Shown: one piece after another, positions 39,001-46,742 of the stretch
How the letters are laid out: the number at the start of each line of letters is the position of its first letter
How positions within the stretch are numbered: the first letter of the stretch is position 1
Origin: an uncultured Clostridia bacterium
GTDB taxonomy: Bacteria > Bacillota > Clostridia > Christensenellales > Borkfalkiaceae
Direction of reading: 5' to 3'
NCBI GenBank assembly: GCA_947589555.1
Contig: CANQAZ010000003.1
Coordinates: forward strand, 1-54,739
DNA: 54,739 nt
Notes under the pieces: generated by a model
What the model was told of the DNA's origin: nothing
What the model saw: only the letters and a program-made list of their open reading frames with translations
The model's database searches: none
Translations under genes and position numbers: made by a program

Positions 39001-39132
39001 AATGCGGCGGGCACCAACGATTTTAATTTCTTCCTTTACGGAAAAAGCGGCGCGAACAACTACGATGCGCAACTGCGCGACGCGGCTTCCGGAGCGAAGT
39101 ACAAGGGCGTGAAACCGGTCTCCGCCTTTTGA
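36010..39132 (+). CDS. Large exported protein with Ig-like (Big_2-like) domain and probable right-handed beta-helix region
   Basis: N-terminal TM/signal; SYTLKSDDPAVAEVTADGKLLPKKEGTAVITATSNDKGFTDSLSVVV; Asn/Gly-rich repeats in C-terminal half; 4-nt overlap with permease. Confidence 0.65.
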   Translation: MRKTIISLILVIPLVFVLVVFSSVKLISLGVDIAVNGIRIHADNMEDGAVYIDLAEEGEYTVSAQVLPENAKDRSYTLKSDDPAVAEVTADGKLLPKKEGTAVITATSNDKGFTDSLSVVVAASRPYDFGFSILDREGNNLAVAGEDGFTATLDAGTYGYSVSVLPAEFTGYTLAADSAYVKIDEGMRTICLPFSGTETLLISVPDGAGGMLEKRVRLTVNKPSSVTGIVVNGDPDGTTVLLDKEALACTLYVECPAVPEFFTAEEGVTAKVTTLGGGKYRIDVQLAEAFGGERFNASLTSSDQRAEINFSFEDFDYRVTSDFPIQTTEDGPSAAVTVGNACRFYAVSTVSGADVTYEWTLDGAPQSYLTVSAGGTSCSVSAAEEGQFVLRVRALRGGEELSGPREIAVHAVIVIGAVRITNDVDVDLAEYYTVAGQRYDETLHPVAERYALNISTYTPGRPLARGGDEIVYSVSEPQIARIEKTDGGVYLVPEGRGEVTVTAEWKWNGWLGKNLRASIILNVLSDAIAVTNAEEYMKAMEEGRVTVLKNDISLGTDRNGEVYDVATRNAMLKRARSTYNIEWYKHASLVPNETLTEADAYFSYVSEITNDLYGNGFSIDADCFTHALDGNDQPLLDRYRGPLYFVEYKQTASVAGQDNCAFLIRKDGVKLYGVNLLGCRDESLSSASGGYDLTNLNLAGTTLEINADCSIVNCRIRNGRNVVRAYGGNRDGSKYFLDSLAENTGCDGERIRVTIEGCILSHAREFLLKIGANRALRANNANGREPRLLDAYGREYPVNGAENWYELLGDEYFYNNYVMTDVTLKNSVLETSGLFTVGIESNFSGKFLYEGTDDHAWRTFTRSWEYSGGTSFPSVLRLEGDVRLYDWKDLDLIDSSTLIESPLGALSEWLKLDVRKMIEYVYSTNPGSYGDLLDNRGETQYVHGGIAYYGGGRNYSQLDVSKLDGKYRDDLTRFHINISVLSGADDPAMQRQGSILPNAAGTNDFNFFLYGKSGANNYDAQLRDAASGAKYKGVKPVSAF

Positions 39133-39154
39133 CCCGCTCCGGGGTTTTTAAGCC

Positions 39155-39184
39155 GCCGCCGCACCGTAGAGTGCGGCGGCTTTT
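39155..39184 (+). terminator. Rho-independent terminator
   Basis: GCCGCCGCAC-CGTAGA-GTGCGGCGGC-TTTT. Confidence 0.85.
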
Positions 39185-39303
39185 GAATTCCGAAATTTTT
39201 TATTGTTTTTTCCGCGTTCTCCGTTCCGCCCCGAAATCTTGTCAAAATTACGGGATTTTGTTCCTTTTCTGCGGGATCTCGTACGGAAACGGGCAAAAAA
39301 CTC

Positions 39304-39334
39304 TCGACAAGCCCCGCGAAAGGGGTGTACAATA
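39304..39334 (+). promoter_or_regulatory. Promoter P1 of the island
   Basis: TCGACAA-N13-GGTGTACAATA; identical element at 46743-46773. Confidence 0.7.
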
Positions 39335-39442
39335 GAACCGAAAAAAGGGAGGCGGAAAGATCCGCCGAACGCGCGCGGCCGCGCAACGGCCGCCCCGCAA
39401 AACCTGCGATATCCTGAACGGAAAAAGGAGGGAGTCACAAAA

Positions 39443-40123
39443 ATGAATACGCAAGATATTGAAATTTTTATGCGCGGAAAAGACCTTTCGTCGGAGAGCG
39501 ACGAGGTGTTTTTGAAAGGGGCAGAGGGCAAGTTAATGCGCATTTTGGGCGAAGCGGAGGAAAATTCGCAGAGCAAAAAAACCAAAAATGCAGTTGCGGA
39601 AGTCCGCGCCTACCTCGATTCCGACGGGACGCAAAAGCGGAAATTGCTTTCCTATTGCGTCGGGTTTACCGATCCCACCGCGCCGCCCGCTCCCCGCGTG
39701 GAGGGCACGGAAATGTGCCGCTTCACCATTTTGAAGCAAGACGAATTGTATTTATTGCAACGGTTTGTTGCGGCGCACCGGAGCGACGTGACGTTCGGCG
39801 ACGTCGTCTATCAGATCATGAAGAAGCACAACATGACGCCGCCTCAGGTTTATAAGAGCGTTTTCATGCGCCGTCAGGACTTCGCCCGCGTCACAGCACC
39901 GGACTGCAAAAATGTCACGCGCAAAATGGCATGGCAGATCATCATTGGTCTGCGTTGCTCGATGGAGGAGGCGGATCGGGTCCTGTTCAGCGCGGGATAT
40001 ATCCGCAGGAATACGCGCCATGATCTGACGATGCAATATTTCATCGAGCATAACGAATACGATATCGAAGCAATCGACGCCGCTTTGGCCGAGCAGGGAC
40101 TGAAAACATTCACCTGCGAATAG
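39443..40123 (+). CDS. Helical domain protein resembling a C-terminal module found in Firmicutes signalling/macrodomain proteins
   Basis: RQDFARVTAPDCKNVTRKMAWQIIIGLRCSMEEADRVLFSAGYIRRNTRHDLTMQYFIEHNEYDIEAIDAALAEQGL matches the remembered pattern RKxxSK..P.K.TalalaiaLeL...e...LL..AGY.ls.s...DLii.yFIe...YDi..iN..L. Confidence 0.55.
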   Translation: MNTQDIEIFMRGKDLSSESDEVFLKGAEGKLMRILGEAEENSQSKKTKNAVAEVRAYLDSDGTQKRKLLSYCVGFTDPTAPPAPRVEGTEMCRFTILKQDELYLLQRFVAAHRSDVTFGDVVYQIMKKHNMTPPQVYKSVFMRRQDFARVTAPDCKNVTRKMAWQIIIGLRCSMEEADRVLFSAGYIRRNTRHDLTMQYFIEHNEYDIEAIDAALAEQGLKTFTCE

Positions 40124-40153
40124 CGCACCGATCGGAAAAGATCGGTCGGGCAA

Positions 40154-40185
40154 AAAAGGCGACGAAAATTTTTCCGTCGCCTTTT
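40154..40185 (+). terminator. Rho-independent terminator
   Basis: AAAAGGCGACG / CGTCGCCTTTT, 11-bp stem. Confidence 0.8.
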
Positions 40186-40200
40186 GTCATTTTTTATAGG

Positions 40201-40229
40201 ACGACAAGCCCCGGAAGAACCTTTATAAT
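40201..40229 (+). promoter_or_regulatory. Promoter P2 of the island
   Basis: ACGACA - 17 bp - TATAAT; begins ACGACAAGCCCCG, close to P1 TCGACAAGCCCCG. Confidence 0.6.
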
Positions 40230-40295
40230 TTCACATGAAGGCAGGGGGCACAGCGGGATGCAAAGGTCCCGAAAAACGAAAGGAGGACAATCACC

Positions 40296-41903
40296 GTGTT
40301 TGATCATCTTACGGAAATCATGTTGAAAAACTACTTTGTGGCGGAGAACACCGTCGGGCGTTTCTATGAAGATAAGCAAGCGCTCTTTTCCGCCTACGCA
40401 AAAATTTTCCTTCTCACGGAGGAGGAAGCCGCCTCTCTCTTTGCGCTCACCCAAAGGGAGGAGGTGCTGGGCATCCAGAGCGAGCGCGACTATCACCAAT
40501 ATCTGCGCATGAAGCAATTCATGGCCATCAATTCGCGCCGCTTCGATCTGGCGCCCGAACTCGATGCCGTCATCGACCTCAAAGGAACGGCCTTTTCGGT
40601 CGCGCTGGCCCTGCGGCTCACCCACGAGGCCCGCGAGGCGCGCCCCGTCGCCTGCGAAAATCTGACGCTCGCGGCCGAGAGCGGGCTCGTGCTCGCCCTC
40701 AATGTTTTGGGCGTTCTGCAAATGGAGGGCATCGTGTTCGGTAAGGACGCGCACGGCGGCCTCAGAAAAATTTTGAACGCGGTGGAATGGAACAGCGAAG
40801 AGGGGCTTTTTGCGGCGCTCCGCTACGACCCCGCGCACAAGGCAAGGTACCTCGGCGCGTTGCGCGAATGTCTGGTGCGCAACGGACAGGCGGAGGCCCT
40901 CGGGCGGGCCGAAAGGGTGTACGGTCCCTGCCCCGAGGAAAAACACGCCGACTATCTCCTCCTCGAAAAGGCGTTCCGCCAGGGGATCGTCAAGAGGGAG
41001 GTCTACATCAAGTCCTATGCCCGCCTCATCTACTCGGGGATCTTGAACGGGCGCGATAAAGAGGCGTTGGCGTTGAGTCCCAACAAGGAATTGTGCGCGG
41101 AGGCCTGCCTGCTTCCCCTCAAACTGGGGCGCGTGGCGGCCGTTGCGGAGGCGGAAAGCCTCGCCGGTCTGCGTCCCGACCAGCCCGAGGAGATCGCGCG
41201 GGTCATCGGCGGGCTCGGCAACATCGATCTGCGCGCGGTCTCCGCATACCGCCCGCTCTGCTTCGTTTCGGATAGCAAATTCATGCTCGATTTTTACGCT
41301 TCGCACATCGCCCGTTGCTTCCGCGACGCACACGTCGAGCGCATCGAGATCGCGGACCTCATCGATTACGATTTCGAGCCGACCAAGAACCACATCTTTG
41401 TGCGCAGTTGCGATGAAGATGCGTTCAATCTGTTTTTGCTCTCCTTCTGCGGGGACGTCCCGGTGAGGGCGTTCGATATGGCGAAAAATTTCTTGCAGAG
41501 CGGCAAGCGCAAAAAATTCCGCCTCAACCACCCCGGCTTGGTGCTCGACCTCTCGTCGGTGTTGCCCGTTTGCTTCTGCGACCGCGAAAACGCGAAACAT
41601 CTCTCTCCCTACTGCGAACTCATCCGCATCGCCGAGCCGACGGCGCGGGAGAAGGGCGCTCTGATCGAAGGCATCGTGCGGGAGAAGGCGGAGATGTACG
41701 GCGTCAAACGCATCGAAATGCAGGAGGGTCTCGCCGAGGCGCTTTCCGCCTACGGAATGGATGAGATCGACGGCGCGCTCGACGCCGCCGTGCGCGGGCA
41801 TCGCACGGAAAAACTTTTGCTCACCGTTGCCGCCGTGTTGTCCTATCTGAAAGAAAACGGCGCAAAACGGAATACGTTCGGTTTCGGAGGAGAATTGTCA
41901 TGA
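40296..41903 (+). CDS. Uncharacterised protein; Sel1-like repeats plus possible degenerate AAA+ module
   Basis: LTLAAESGLVLALNVLGVLQMEGIV resembles Sel1; LCFVSDSKFMLDFYASHIARCF..VLDLSSVLPVCFCDRENAKHLSPYCELIRIAEPTAREKGALI resembles AAA+ Walker A position, sensor 1 and box VII without catalytic residues. Confidence 0.45.
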   Translation: MFDHLTEIMLKNYFVAENTVGRFYEDKQALFSAYAKIFLLTEEEAASLFALTQREEVLGIQSERDYHQYLRMKQFMAINSRRFDLAPELDAVIDLKGTAFSVALALRLTHEAREARPVACENLTLAAESGLVLALNVLGVLQMEGIVFGKDAHGGLRKILNAVEWNSEEGLFAALRYDPAHKARYLGALRECLVRNGQAEALGRAERVYGPCPEEKHADYLLLEKAFRQGIVKREVYIKSYARLIYSGILNGRDKEALALSPNKELCAEACLLPLKLGRVAAVAEAESLAGLRPDQPEEIARVIGGLGNIDLRAVSAYRPLCFVSDSKFMLDFYASHIARCFRDAHVERIEIADLIDYDFEPTKNHIFVRSCDEDAFNLFLLSFCGDVPVRAFDMAKNFLQSGKRKKFRLNHPGLVLDLSSVLPVCFCDRENAKHLSPYCELIRIAEPTAREKGALIEGIVREKAEMYGVKRIEMQEGLAEALSAYGMDEIDGALDAAVRGHRTEKLLLTVAAVLSYLKENGAKRNTFGFGGELS

Positions 41904-43606
41904 AATTTACGGACGACTTGATTCAAGGTTATGAAAATACCCTCTATATCCATTATGACGAAGTCGGGAAAGAATTTCCGAACAGTTATTGGTACGACGA
42001 ACTCCGCGACCGCGAAGTGGCGGGAGTGTTGAAAGGGTGCCGCTATGTGAACGGACGGCTTCTTCTGACCTATTCGGAAAAGGAGAACCACGTGGGCGTC
42101 ATCGCGGCGACGCGCCTCGGGAAAACGACTTCCTACGTGATCCCCACGGTGCGCGCCTTCGCGCGGGCAAAGAACAAAAAGAGCATGATCATCTCCGACC
42201 CGAAAGGGGAGATCTACCGCCACACGGCGGCGTCGCTCGCGGAGGAGGGATACGAAATTTTGCTCCTCAACTTCCGCGATTACAAGCATTCGGAGTGTTG
42301 GAACCCCCTTACGCCCATCTACCGCAAGTATCAATCCATTTACAGCATTTACGATGAAGTCGAAGTGGTGGAGACAAAAAACGGGCCGCGCAACAAATTG
42401 CGCGGAAAAATCTACGAGAGCCAGGCCGACCTCGACGAAGAGATCGAGCGTTGGACGAGTCTCATGACGGAGGAGGTGGGCAACGATATCGACAGCCTCG
42501 CCACCATGATCGCGCCCACCTACAAGATGACCGATCCCTATTGGGAGGACTGCGGCAGGGAATTGCTCAAAGCCTACCTTTGGGCGATGTTGGAGGACAG
42601 CCGTCCCGAACTGTTGGGGGATTCCGGCCGGACGCAGATCACCGAGGAGACCTTTTCCTTTGCGACCATCATCACCCTCATGGGGATGTTGAACAAATCG
42701 GATTCCGATTTCGACGGCGGGTATTTCACCAAGCGCTCCAAGACCTCGCGGGCCTATCAGATCGAAAAGGCGACCATCCCCGAACACGCGCAGACGACGC
42801 GGCAATGCATCACCAGCGTGTTCAGTTCCCAGATGTCCATTTTCCGCGAGAGCGCGATGCGCCTCGTCACGAGTTGCAATTCCTTCGATCTGAGCGTGTT
42901 GACGGGGGATAAGCCCGTTGCGCTCTTCATCGACTACCGCGACGAGTTGAAGGTCCACTTCAAGGTGATCAGCCTCTTCATCCAGGACGCCTATCGCCTC
43001 CTCATCGAGCACGCCAACGTGCAGCCGGAGGGCAAGCGGAAAATCCCCTTCTACTTCATTTTGGATGAATTCGGCAACTGCCCGCCCATCAAGGACTTCG
43101 AAACTACGATCTCCGCCTGCGCGGGGAGGAACATTTTCTTTATCCTCATCGTGCAATCCTATGCCCAACTCAACAGCGTGTACGGGGACGCCGTTGCCGC
43201 CATCATCCGCGACAACCTCAACATGCACATCTTTTTCGGCTCCAACAACCCGCAGACCCTCGAAGAGTTCTCCCGCGAGTGCGGGCAGTACACCCGCATC
43301 GCGCCCGTTTCCGCCCTCAACGGGAAGGGCGCGGAGATCGAAAATTATCAATTCGAGACCATTCCGCTGGTCCCCAAGAGCATGCTCGCCCACTTCTCCC
43401 CCGGGGAGTGCGTCGTGACGGAGGCCAACTGCGGCTACGTGCTCTTTTCCAAGTTGGAACGGTACTATCTCTGCAAGGAATTTGCCGACGCGCCGTACAC
43501 CGACGAAAAGTTGTATATCGGGCGGGCGGACCCCTTCAACAAGAAATATACCTACCGCATCGCCGAAAAACCCCGTTCCGCGCGGGGAAATCCGTTTGAT
43601 TTTTAA
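41900..43606 (+). CDS. VirD4/TraG-type coupling ATPase, orphan
   Basis: GVIAATRLGKTTSYVIPTV P-loop; IISDPKGEIYRHTAASLAEEGYEILLLNFRD; FYFILDEFGNCPPI Walker B; ILIVQSYAQLNSVYG. ATGA overlap with previous gene. Confidence 0.9.
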   Translation: MKFTDDLIQGYENTLYIHYDEVGKEFPNSYWYDELRDREVAGVLKGCRYVNGRLLLTYSEKENHVGVIAATRLGKTTSYVIPTVRAFARAKNKKSMIISDPKGEIYRHTAASLAEEGYEILLLNFRDYKHSECWNPLTPIYRKYQSIYSIYDEVEVVETKNGPRNKLRGKIYESQADLDEEIERWTSLMTEEVGNDIDSLATMIAPTYKMTDPYWEDCGRELLKAYLWAMLEDSRPELLGDSGRTQITEETFSFATIITLMGMLNKSDSDFDGGYFTKRSKTSRAYQIEKATIPEHAQTTRQCITSVFSSQMSIFRESAMRLVTSCNSFDLSVLTGDKPVALFIDYRDELKVHFKVISLFIQDAYRLLIEHANVQPEGKRKIPFYFILDEFGNCPPIKDFETTISACAGRNIFFILIVQSYAQLNSVYGDAVAAIIRDNLNMHIFFGSNNPQTLEEFSRECGQYTRIAPVSALNGKGAEIENYQFETIPLVPKSMLAHFSPGECVVTEANCGYVLFSKLERYYLCKEFADAPYTDEKLYIGRADPFNKKYTYRIAEKPRSARGNPFDF

Positions 43607-43619
43607 GGAGGAAGGGAAA

Positions 43620-45863
43620 ATGGTCAGCACCGAAGAAATCGTAAATTACATCAAATCCCAAAAAGAGATCTCCGTTCCCGCATTGCAGAAACAATTTTCC
43701 GTCGATTATTTCACCGTTTCCATGCTCGTCCAAAAACTCAAAGAGGAGGGGATCCTCCGCCCCAACGCGGGGGTGAGTTATACCGTCACGGCCGTGGAGG
43801 AAAAAAGCCAACCCGTGCGGCGCAACAGACTGTTCGACGATGACGACGACGATGACGATGAGGACGACGGGGACAGCCTTGCCGAGTTGACGCGGAGTTT
43901 GGAGGAGCGCCGCAGACGGCTCCTCGAAGCGTTGGAGAAAAACGGCAAGGACGACGGGGACGACAACGGTGACGCCGAAGGCGAAGAGGATGGCGGCGCC
44001 GAAGATGGGGACGCCGAGGAAACAGAAGATGAGGACGACGGGGACGGCACCGCCGCCGAGCGCGCTTTTGCGGACTTCTTTTCGGAGACCGCCGCGGTCG
44101 AACTGTGCGAAGGGGATTATTTCGTCTCCCCCGCCGAGGGATTCACGGTGGGGGAAACGGCGGTCCGCTTCAAGTTATACGAATATGGCGGAGTCGTCTA
44201 TCTCTCGGACGACGGCTTTGTCGCCGCGGAGATCGGCAAGCACCTCCTCGTCTGTTCGGAGGAATTCGAGAAGGAGGTCCACGCCATCACGGCGCGGTAC
44301 GGCGTGGAGGAGGTCGAAGATACGCTACACGTCCGCATGGATTTCCCCACGCAGGGTACGGCCTGCATGTTGCGGCTGTTTACGGCGATGGAGCGCATCT
44401 TGGCGCTCGACGAAGAGAAACTTTCCGTCTGCTCCGAATACGAAAAGGAAACGGATCGGATGATGGACGTCGTCGGGGAGTGGTTGGAAGAGGACCCCGC
44501 CTATGACCGCGGCCGCCTCCTCGCGCACGCCGCAAAACTTTGCCGCGAAGCCGATCAAGAGGGCGATATCGACCGCGTCCTTCTTCTGGCGCGGGTGAGG
44601 AAGGGCTTGACCGATATGTCGGACAGCGACTTCGATGAGATCCGGGAAGCGATCCTCTGCGGGCAGACGGAAGGGGAGGACAACGCGGCGCAGGAGGAAA
44701 ACCCCGCCGAGGAAAGTCCCGCCGCGCCCGAAAAGGAATACGGCGCCCCCGGCACCCTCGTCTTTCCTCTGGGCAAGGATCTCGATGGCAAGCCCGTGAG
44801 CGGCGACCTCGTCCGCTTCAAACACATTTTGATCGGCGGCGCGGAGCGAACGGGGAAATCCGTGTTTTTGCATTCCCTCATCGCCAACCTAATCAATGCG
44901 TATTCCCCCGAGGCGCTCCGCTTCATCCTGTGCGACAGCGGGGAGCAGAGGACCTTCCACCGCTACGAGGGGATGCCCCATCTGATGACGGGGACCGTCG
45001 TCTCCGATGCGGAGGAATTTTTCGGGATGCTCCGCTGGGTGAACGGGGAGATGGAGCACAGGTACATGAAGTTCAACAGGATGGCGGAGCGGGGGGCCGC
45101 CGTGCGCAACATCGACGAGTACAATTCGGCCGTGGAAGTAAAAGACAAACAACTTGCCCGCATCGTCATCATCGTGGATGAATTTGCCGATTATATCAAG
45201 GCGGCGAAGGACGAATTCGAAGAGCGGCTCATGCGCCTGACGCAAAAGGGGCGGGCGGCCGGTATCCACCTCATTTTGGCCACGCGGGAGGTCACGCCCT
45301 CCGTCATCACGGGCATGGTCAAGGCCAATTTTTCCACGCGGTTTGCGTTTTCCGTGCCCGGAAAAGAGGAGTCGCGCATTCTCATCGATGACGACGGCGC
45401 CGAACAGATCCATGATTATGGGGATTTCCTCGTGATGACGACGGATCATTTCAAGTGCCGGCACGTTCACGGCGCGCTCCTTTCTCTCCCCGAGCGTTTT
45501 GGGGCGATCCGTGCGGCAAGGCGCTCCTACAAAGCCTGTTTTCTCCCCCGCGAAATTTTTTCTCTCGGCGGCGCGGAAGGGGAGAGCGGCAAAGGAGAAA
45601 GCGAAGCCGAAGGGGAAGCGCAGGACGAGGAGCCTGTCGATCCCTTCTACCTCCGCGCTTTGGCCATTGTGGTGCGGGAGAGGAAGGTCTCCATTTCCTT
45701 CCTTCAAAGGAAATGCGCCATCGGCTACGGCCACGCGGGGAAGATCCTCGAATGGATGGAGTACATGGGGTACGTCTCACCCTTCGACGTCAAAACGAAG
45801 AGGCGCAAGGTGCTTCTCACAAAGAAAGAATTTGAAAAAAAATACGGTCCGTTGGACGGTTAA
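43620..45863 (+). CDS. FtsK/SpoIIIE-type ATPase with N- and C-terminal winged-helix modules and acidic linker
   Basis: IGGAERTGKSVFLHSLI Walker A; RIVIIVDEFADYI Walker B; GRAAGIHLILATREVTPSVITGMVKANFSTRFAFSV; C-terminal VSISFLQRKCAIGYGHAGKILEWMEYMGYVSP gamma-like wHTH; DDDDDDDDEDDGD stretch. Confidence 0.9.
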   Translation: MVSTEEIVNYIKSQKEISVPALQKQFSVDYFTVSMLVQKLKEEGILRPNAGVSYTVTAVEEKSQPVRRNRLFDDDDDDDDEDDGDSLAELTRSLEERRRRLLEALEKNGKDDGDDNGDAEGEEDGGAEDGDAEETEDEDDGDGTAAERAFADFFSETAAVELCEGDYFVSPAEGFTVGETAVRFKLYEYGGVVYLSDDGFVAAEIGKHLLVCSEEFEKEVHAITARYGVEEVEDTLHVRMDFPTQGTACMLRLFTAMERILALDEEKLSVCSEYEKETDRMMDVVGEWLEEDPAYDRGRLLAHAAKLCREADQEGDIDRVLLLARVRKGLTDMSDSDFDEIREAILCGQTEGEDNAAQEENPAEESPAAPEKEYGAPGTLVFPLGKDLDGKPVSGDLVRFKHILIGGAERTGKSVFLHSLIANLINAYSPEALRFILCDSGEQRTFHRYEGMPHLMTGTVVSDAEEFFGMLRWVNGEMEHRYMKFNRMAERGAAVRNIDEYNSAVEVKDKQLARIVIIVDEFADYIKAAKDEFEERLMRLTQKGRAAGIHLILATREVTPSVITGMVKANFSTRFAFSVPGKEESRILIDDDGAEQIHDYGDFLVMTTDHFKCRHVHGALLSLPERFGAIRAARRSYKACFLPREIFSLGGAEGESGKGESEAEGEAQDEEPVDPFYLRALAIVVRERKVSISFLQRKCAIGYGHAGKILEWMEYMGYVSPFDVKTKRRKVLLTKKEFEKKYGPLDG

Positions 45864-45875
45864 GGAGAAACGATC

Positions 45876-46178
45876 ATGGAAGATATTCTCGACATTTTAC
45901 TCGACGAGGAGAACAAGGATCCCATCCGTCTCCAAGATGAAAAGGGCAACGAATTGGTTTTCGAACAGGTGGCGACCATTCCCCACCGCGGGAAACTCTA
46001 TTGCGTCCTGAAACCGCTCACCCGCATCGACGGGGTGGCCGACGACGAAGCGATCGTGTTCCGCGCGGAAGAAGCGGCCGACGGAACGCACTACCTTACG
46101 GTGGAACTGGACGAACTCACGGCGATCGACATTTTCCAAGAATATTATAAGTTGTTGGGAGAAAGCAAAAAGAAGTGA
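45876..46178 (+). CDS. DUF1292-family protein
   Basis: IRLQDEKGNELVFEQVATIPHRGKLYCVLKPLTRIDGVADDEAIVFR.. Confidence 0.65.
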   Translation: MEDILDILLDEENKDPIRLQDEKGNELVFEQVATIPHRGKLYCVLKPLTRIDGVADDEAIVFRAEEAADGTHYLTVELDELTAIDIFQEYYKLLGESKKK

Positions 46179-46214
46179 GCCGCCCCGATCGCGCCCGCCC
46201 GCAGGCAAAAGCGG

Positions 46215-46243
46215 TTGACATTTTCACACCGGTAAACTATAAT
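46215..46243 (+). promoter_or_regulatory. Consensus promoter P3
   Basis: TTGACA (46215-46220) - 17 bp - TATAAT (46238-46243). Confidence 0.85.
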
Positions 46244-46273
46244 GGTTTCGGAGCGGTGCTCCGAAACCATTAT
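46239..46273. promoter_or_regulatory. Perfect 16-bp inverted repeat overlapping the -10, operator candidate
   Basis: ATAATGGTTTCGGAGC-GGT-GCTCCGAAACCATTAT; no T-tract after it. Confidence 0.75.
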
Positions 46274-46315
46274 CACAAAGGAGAGCGGGAAAACGCCCGC
46301 GGCAGGGAAAAGGGA

Positions 46316-46651
46316 ATGAAAATCGAACGCCGGTTTGTTGACTGGGAAGCGACGGGAAACAAACTGTTCCGCCTTCGGAGCGATAATGCGGCGCTCAGGC
46401 GCTACGTATGCAGTATGCTCCGCAAGGACACGGACAGGTGCAACAGCAAGACGGGAGACTGCGAACACTGCGGGGACAAATACATGGATAAGAGCATCAG
46501 CCGCCCCGAACTTGCGGAGGTCTTCGGCGTTTCCGAGAGTGTGATCAACAATTGGGAAAGCGGGAGAACGGAGGTCGGCATAGAAGATCTGCTGTTCTAT
46601 TGCCGCATCGCCGGGGTAACGTTGGAGGACGTTTTGGTGTTCCACGAATAG
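46316..46651 (+). CDS. XRE-family HTH regulator with a short Cys cluster
   Basis: SISRPELAEVFGVSESVINNWESGRTEVGIEDLLFYCRIAGVTLEDVL; CNSKTGDCEHCGDKY. Confidence 0.85.
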   Translation: MKIERRFVDWEATGNKLFRLRSDNAALRRYVCSMLRKDTDRCNSKTGDCEHCGDKYMDKSISRPELAEVFGVSESVINNWESGRTEVGIEDLLFYCRIAGVTLEDVLVFHE

Positions 46652-46742
46652 TCCGTCTTGAAATTTTTTCCGGAATCTTGCAAAAATGGCAGGATTCCTT
46701 TCTTTTTATCGAAATTTTTGTAAAAAAAATCGTGAAAAACTA

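Noticed and set aside
35905-39072. Very long antisense ORFs (e.g. 35905-39072, 18986-21979, 7175-10012, 25107-27923, 4721-6883)
   Set aside because: They mirror well-supported genes on the opposite strand; composition (His/Arg/Val/Asp-rich) is what GC-rich codon bias produces in antisense frames, and no domain motif is present.
39311-39323. Shared GACAAGCCCCG sequence in P1 and P2 as a distinct operator
   Set aside because: Absent from P4, and P2 lacks the GGTGTACAATA part; kept only as partial resemblance in the promoter finding.
43838-44060. Repeat array / low-complexity DNA in the FtsK gene
   Set aside because: GAC/GAT/GAG-rich DNA simply encodes an in-frame acidic linker; no regular repeat unit, not CRISPR.
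41900-45863. Integrative conjugative element, based on VirD4 and FtsK/Tra-like ATPases
   Set aside because: No relaxase, integrase, VirB-type genes or flanking repeats seen in the window.
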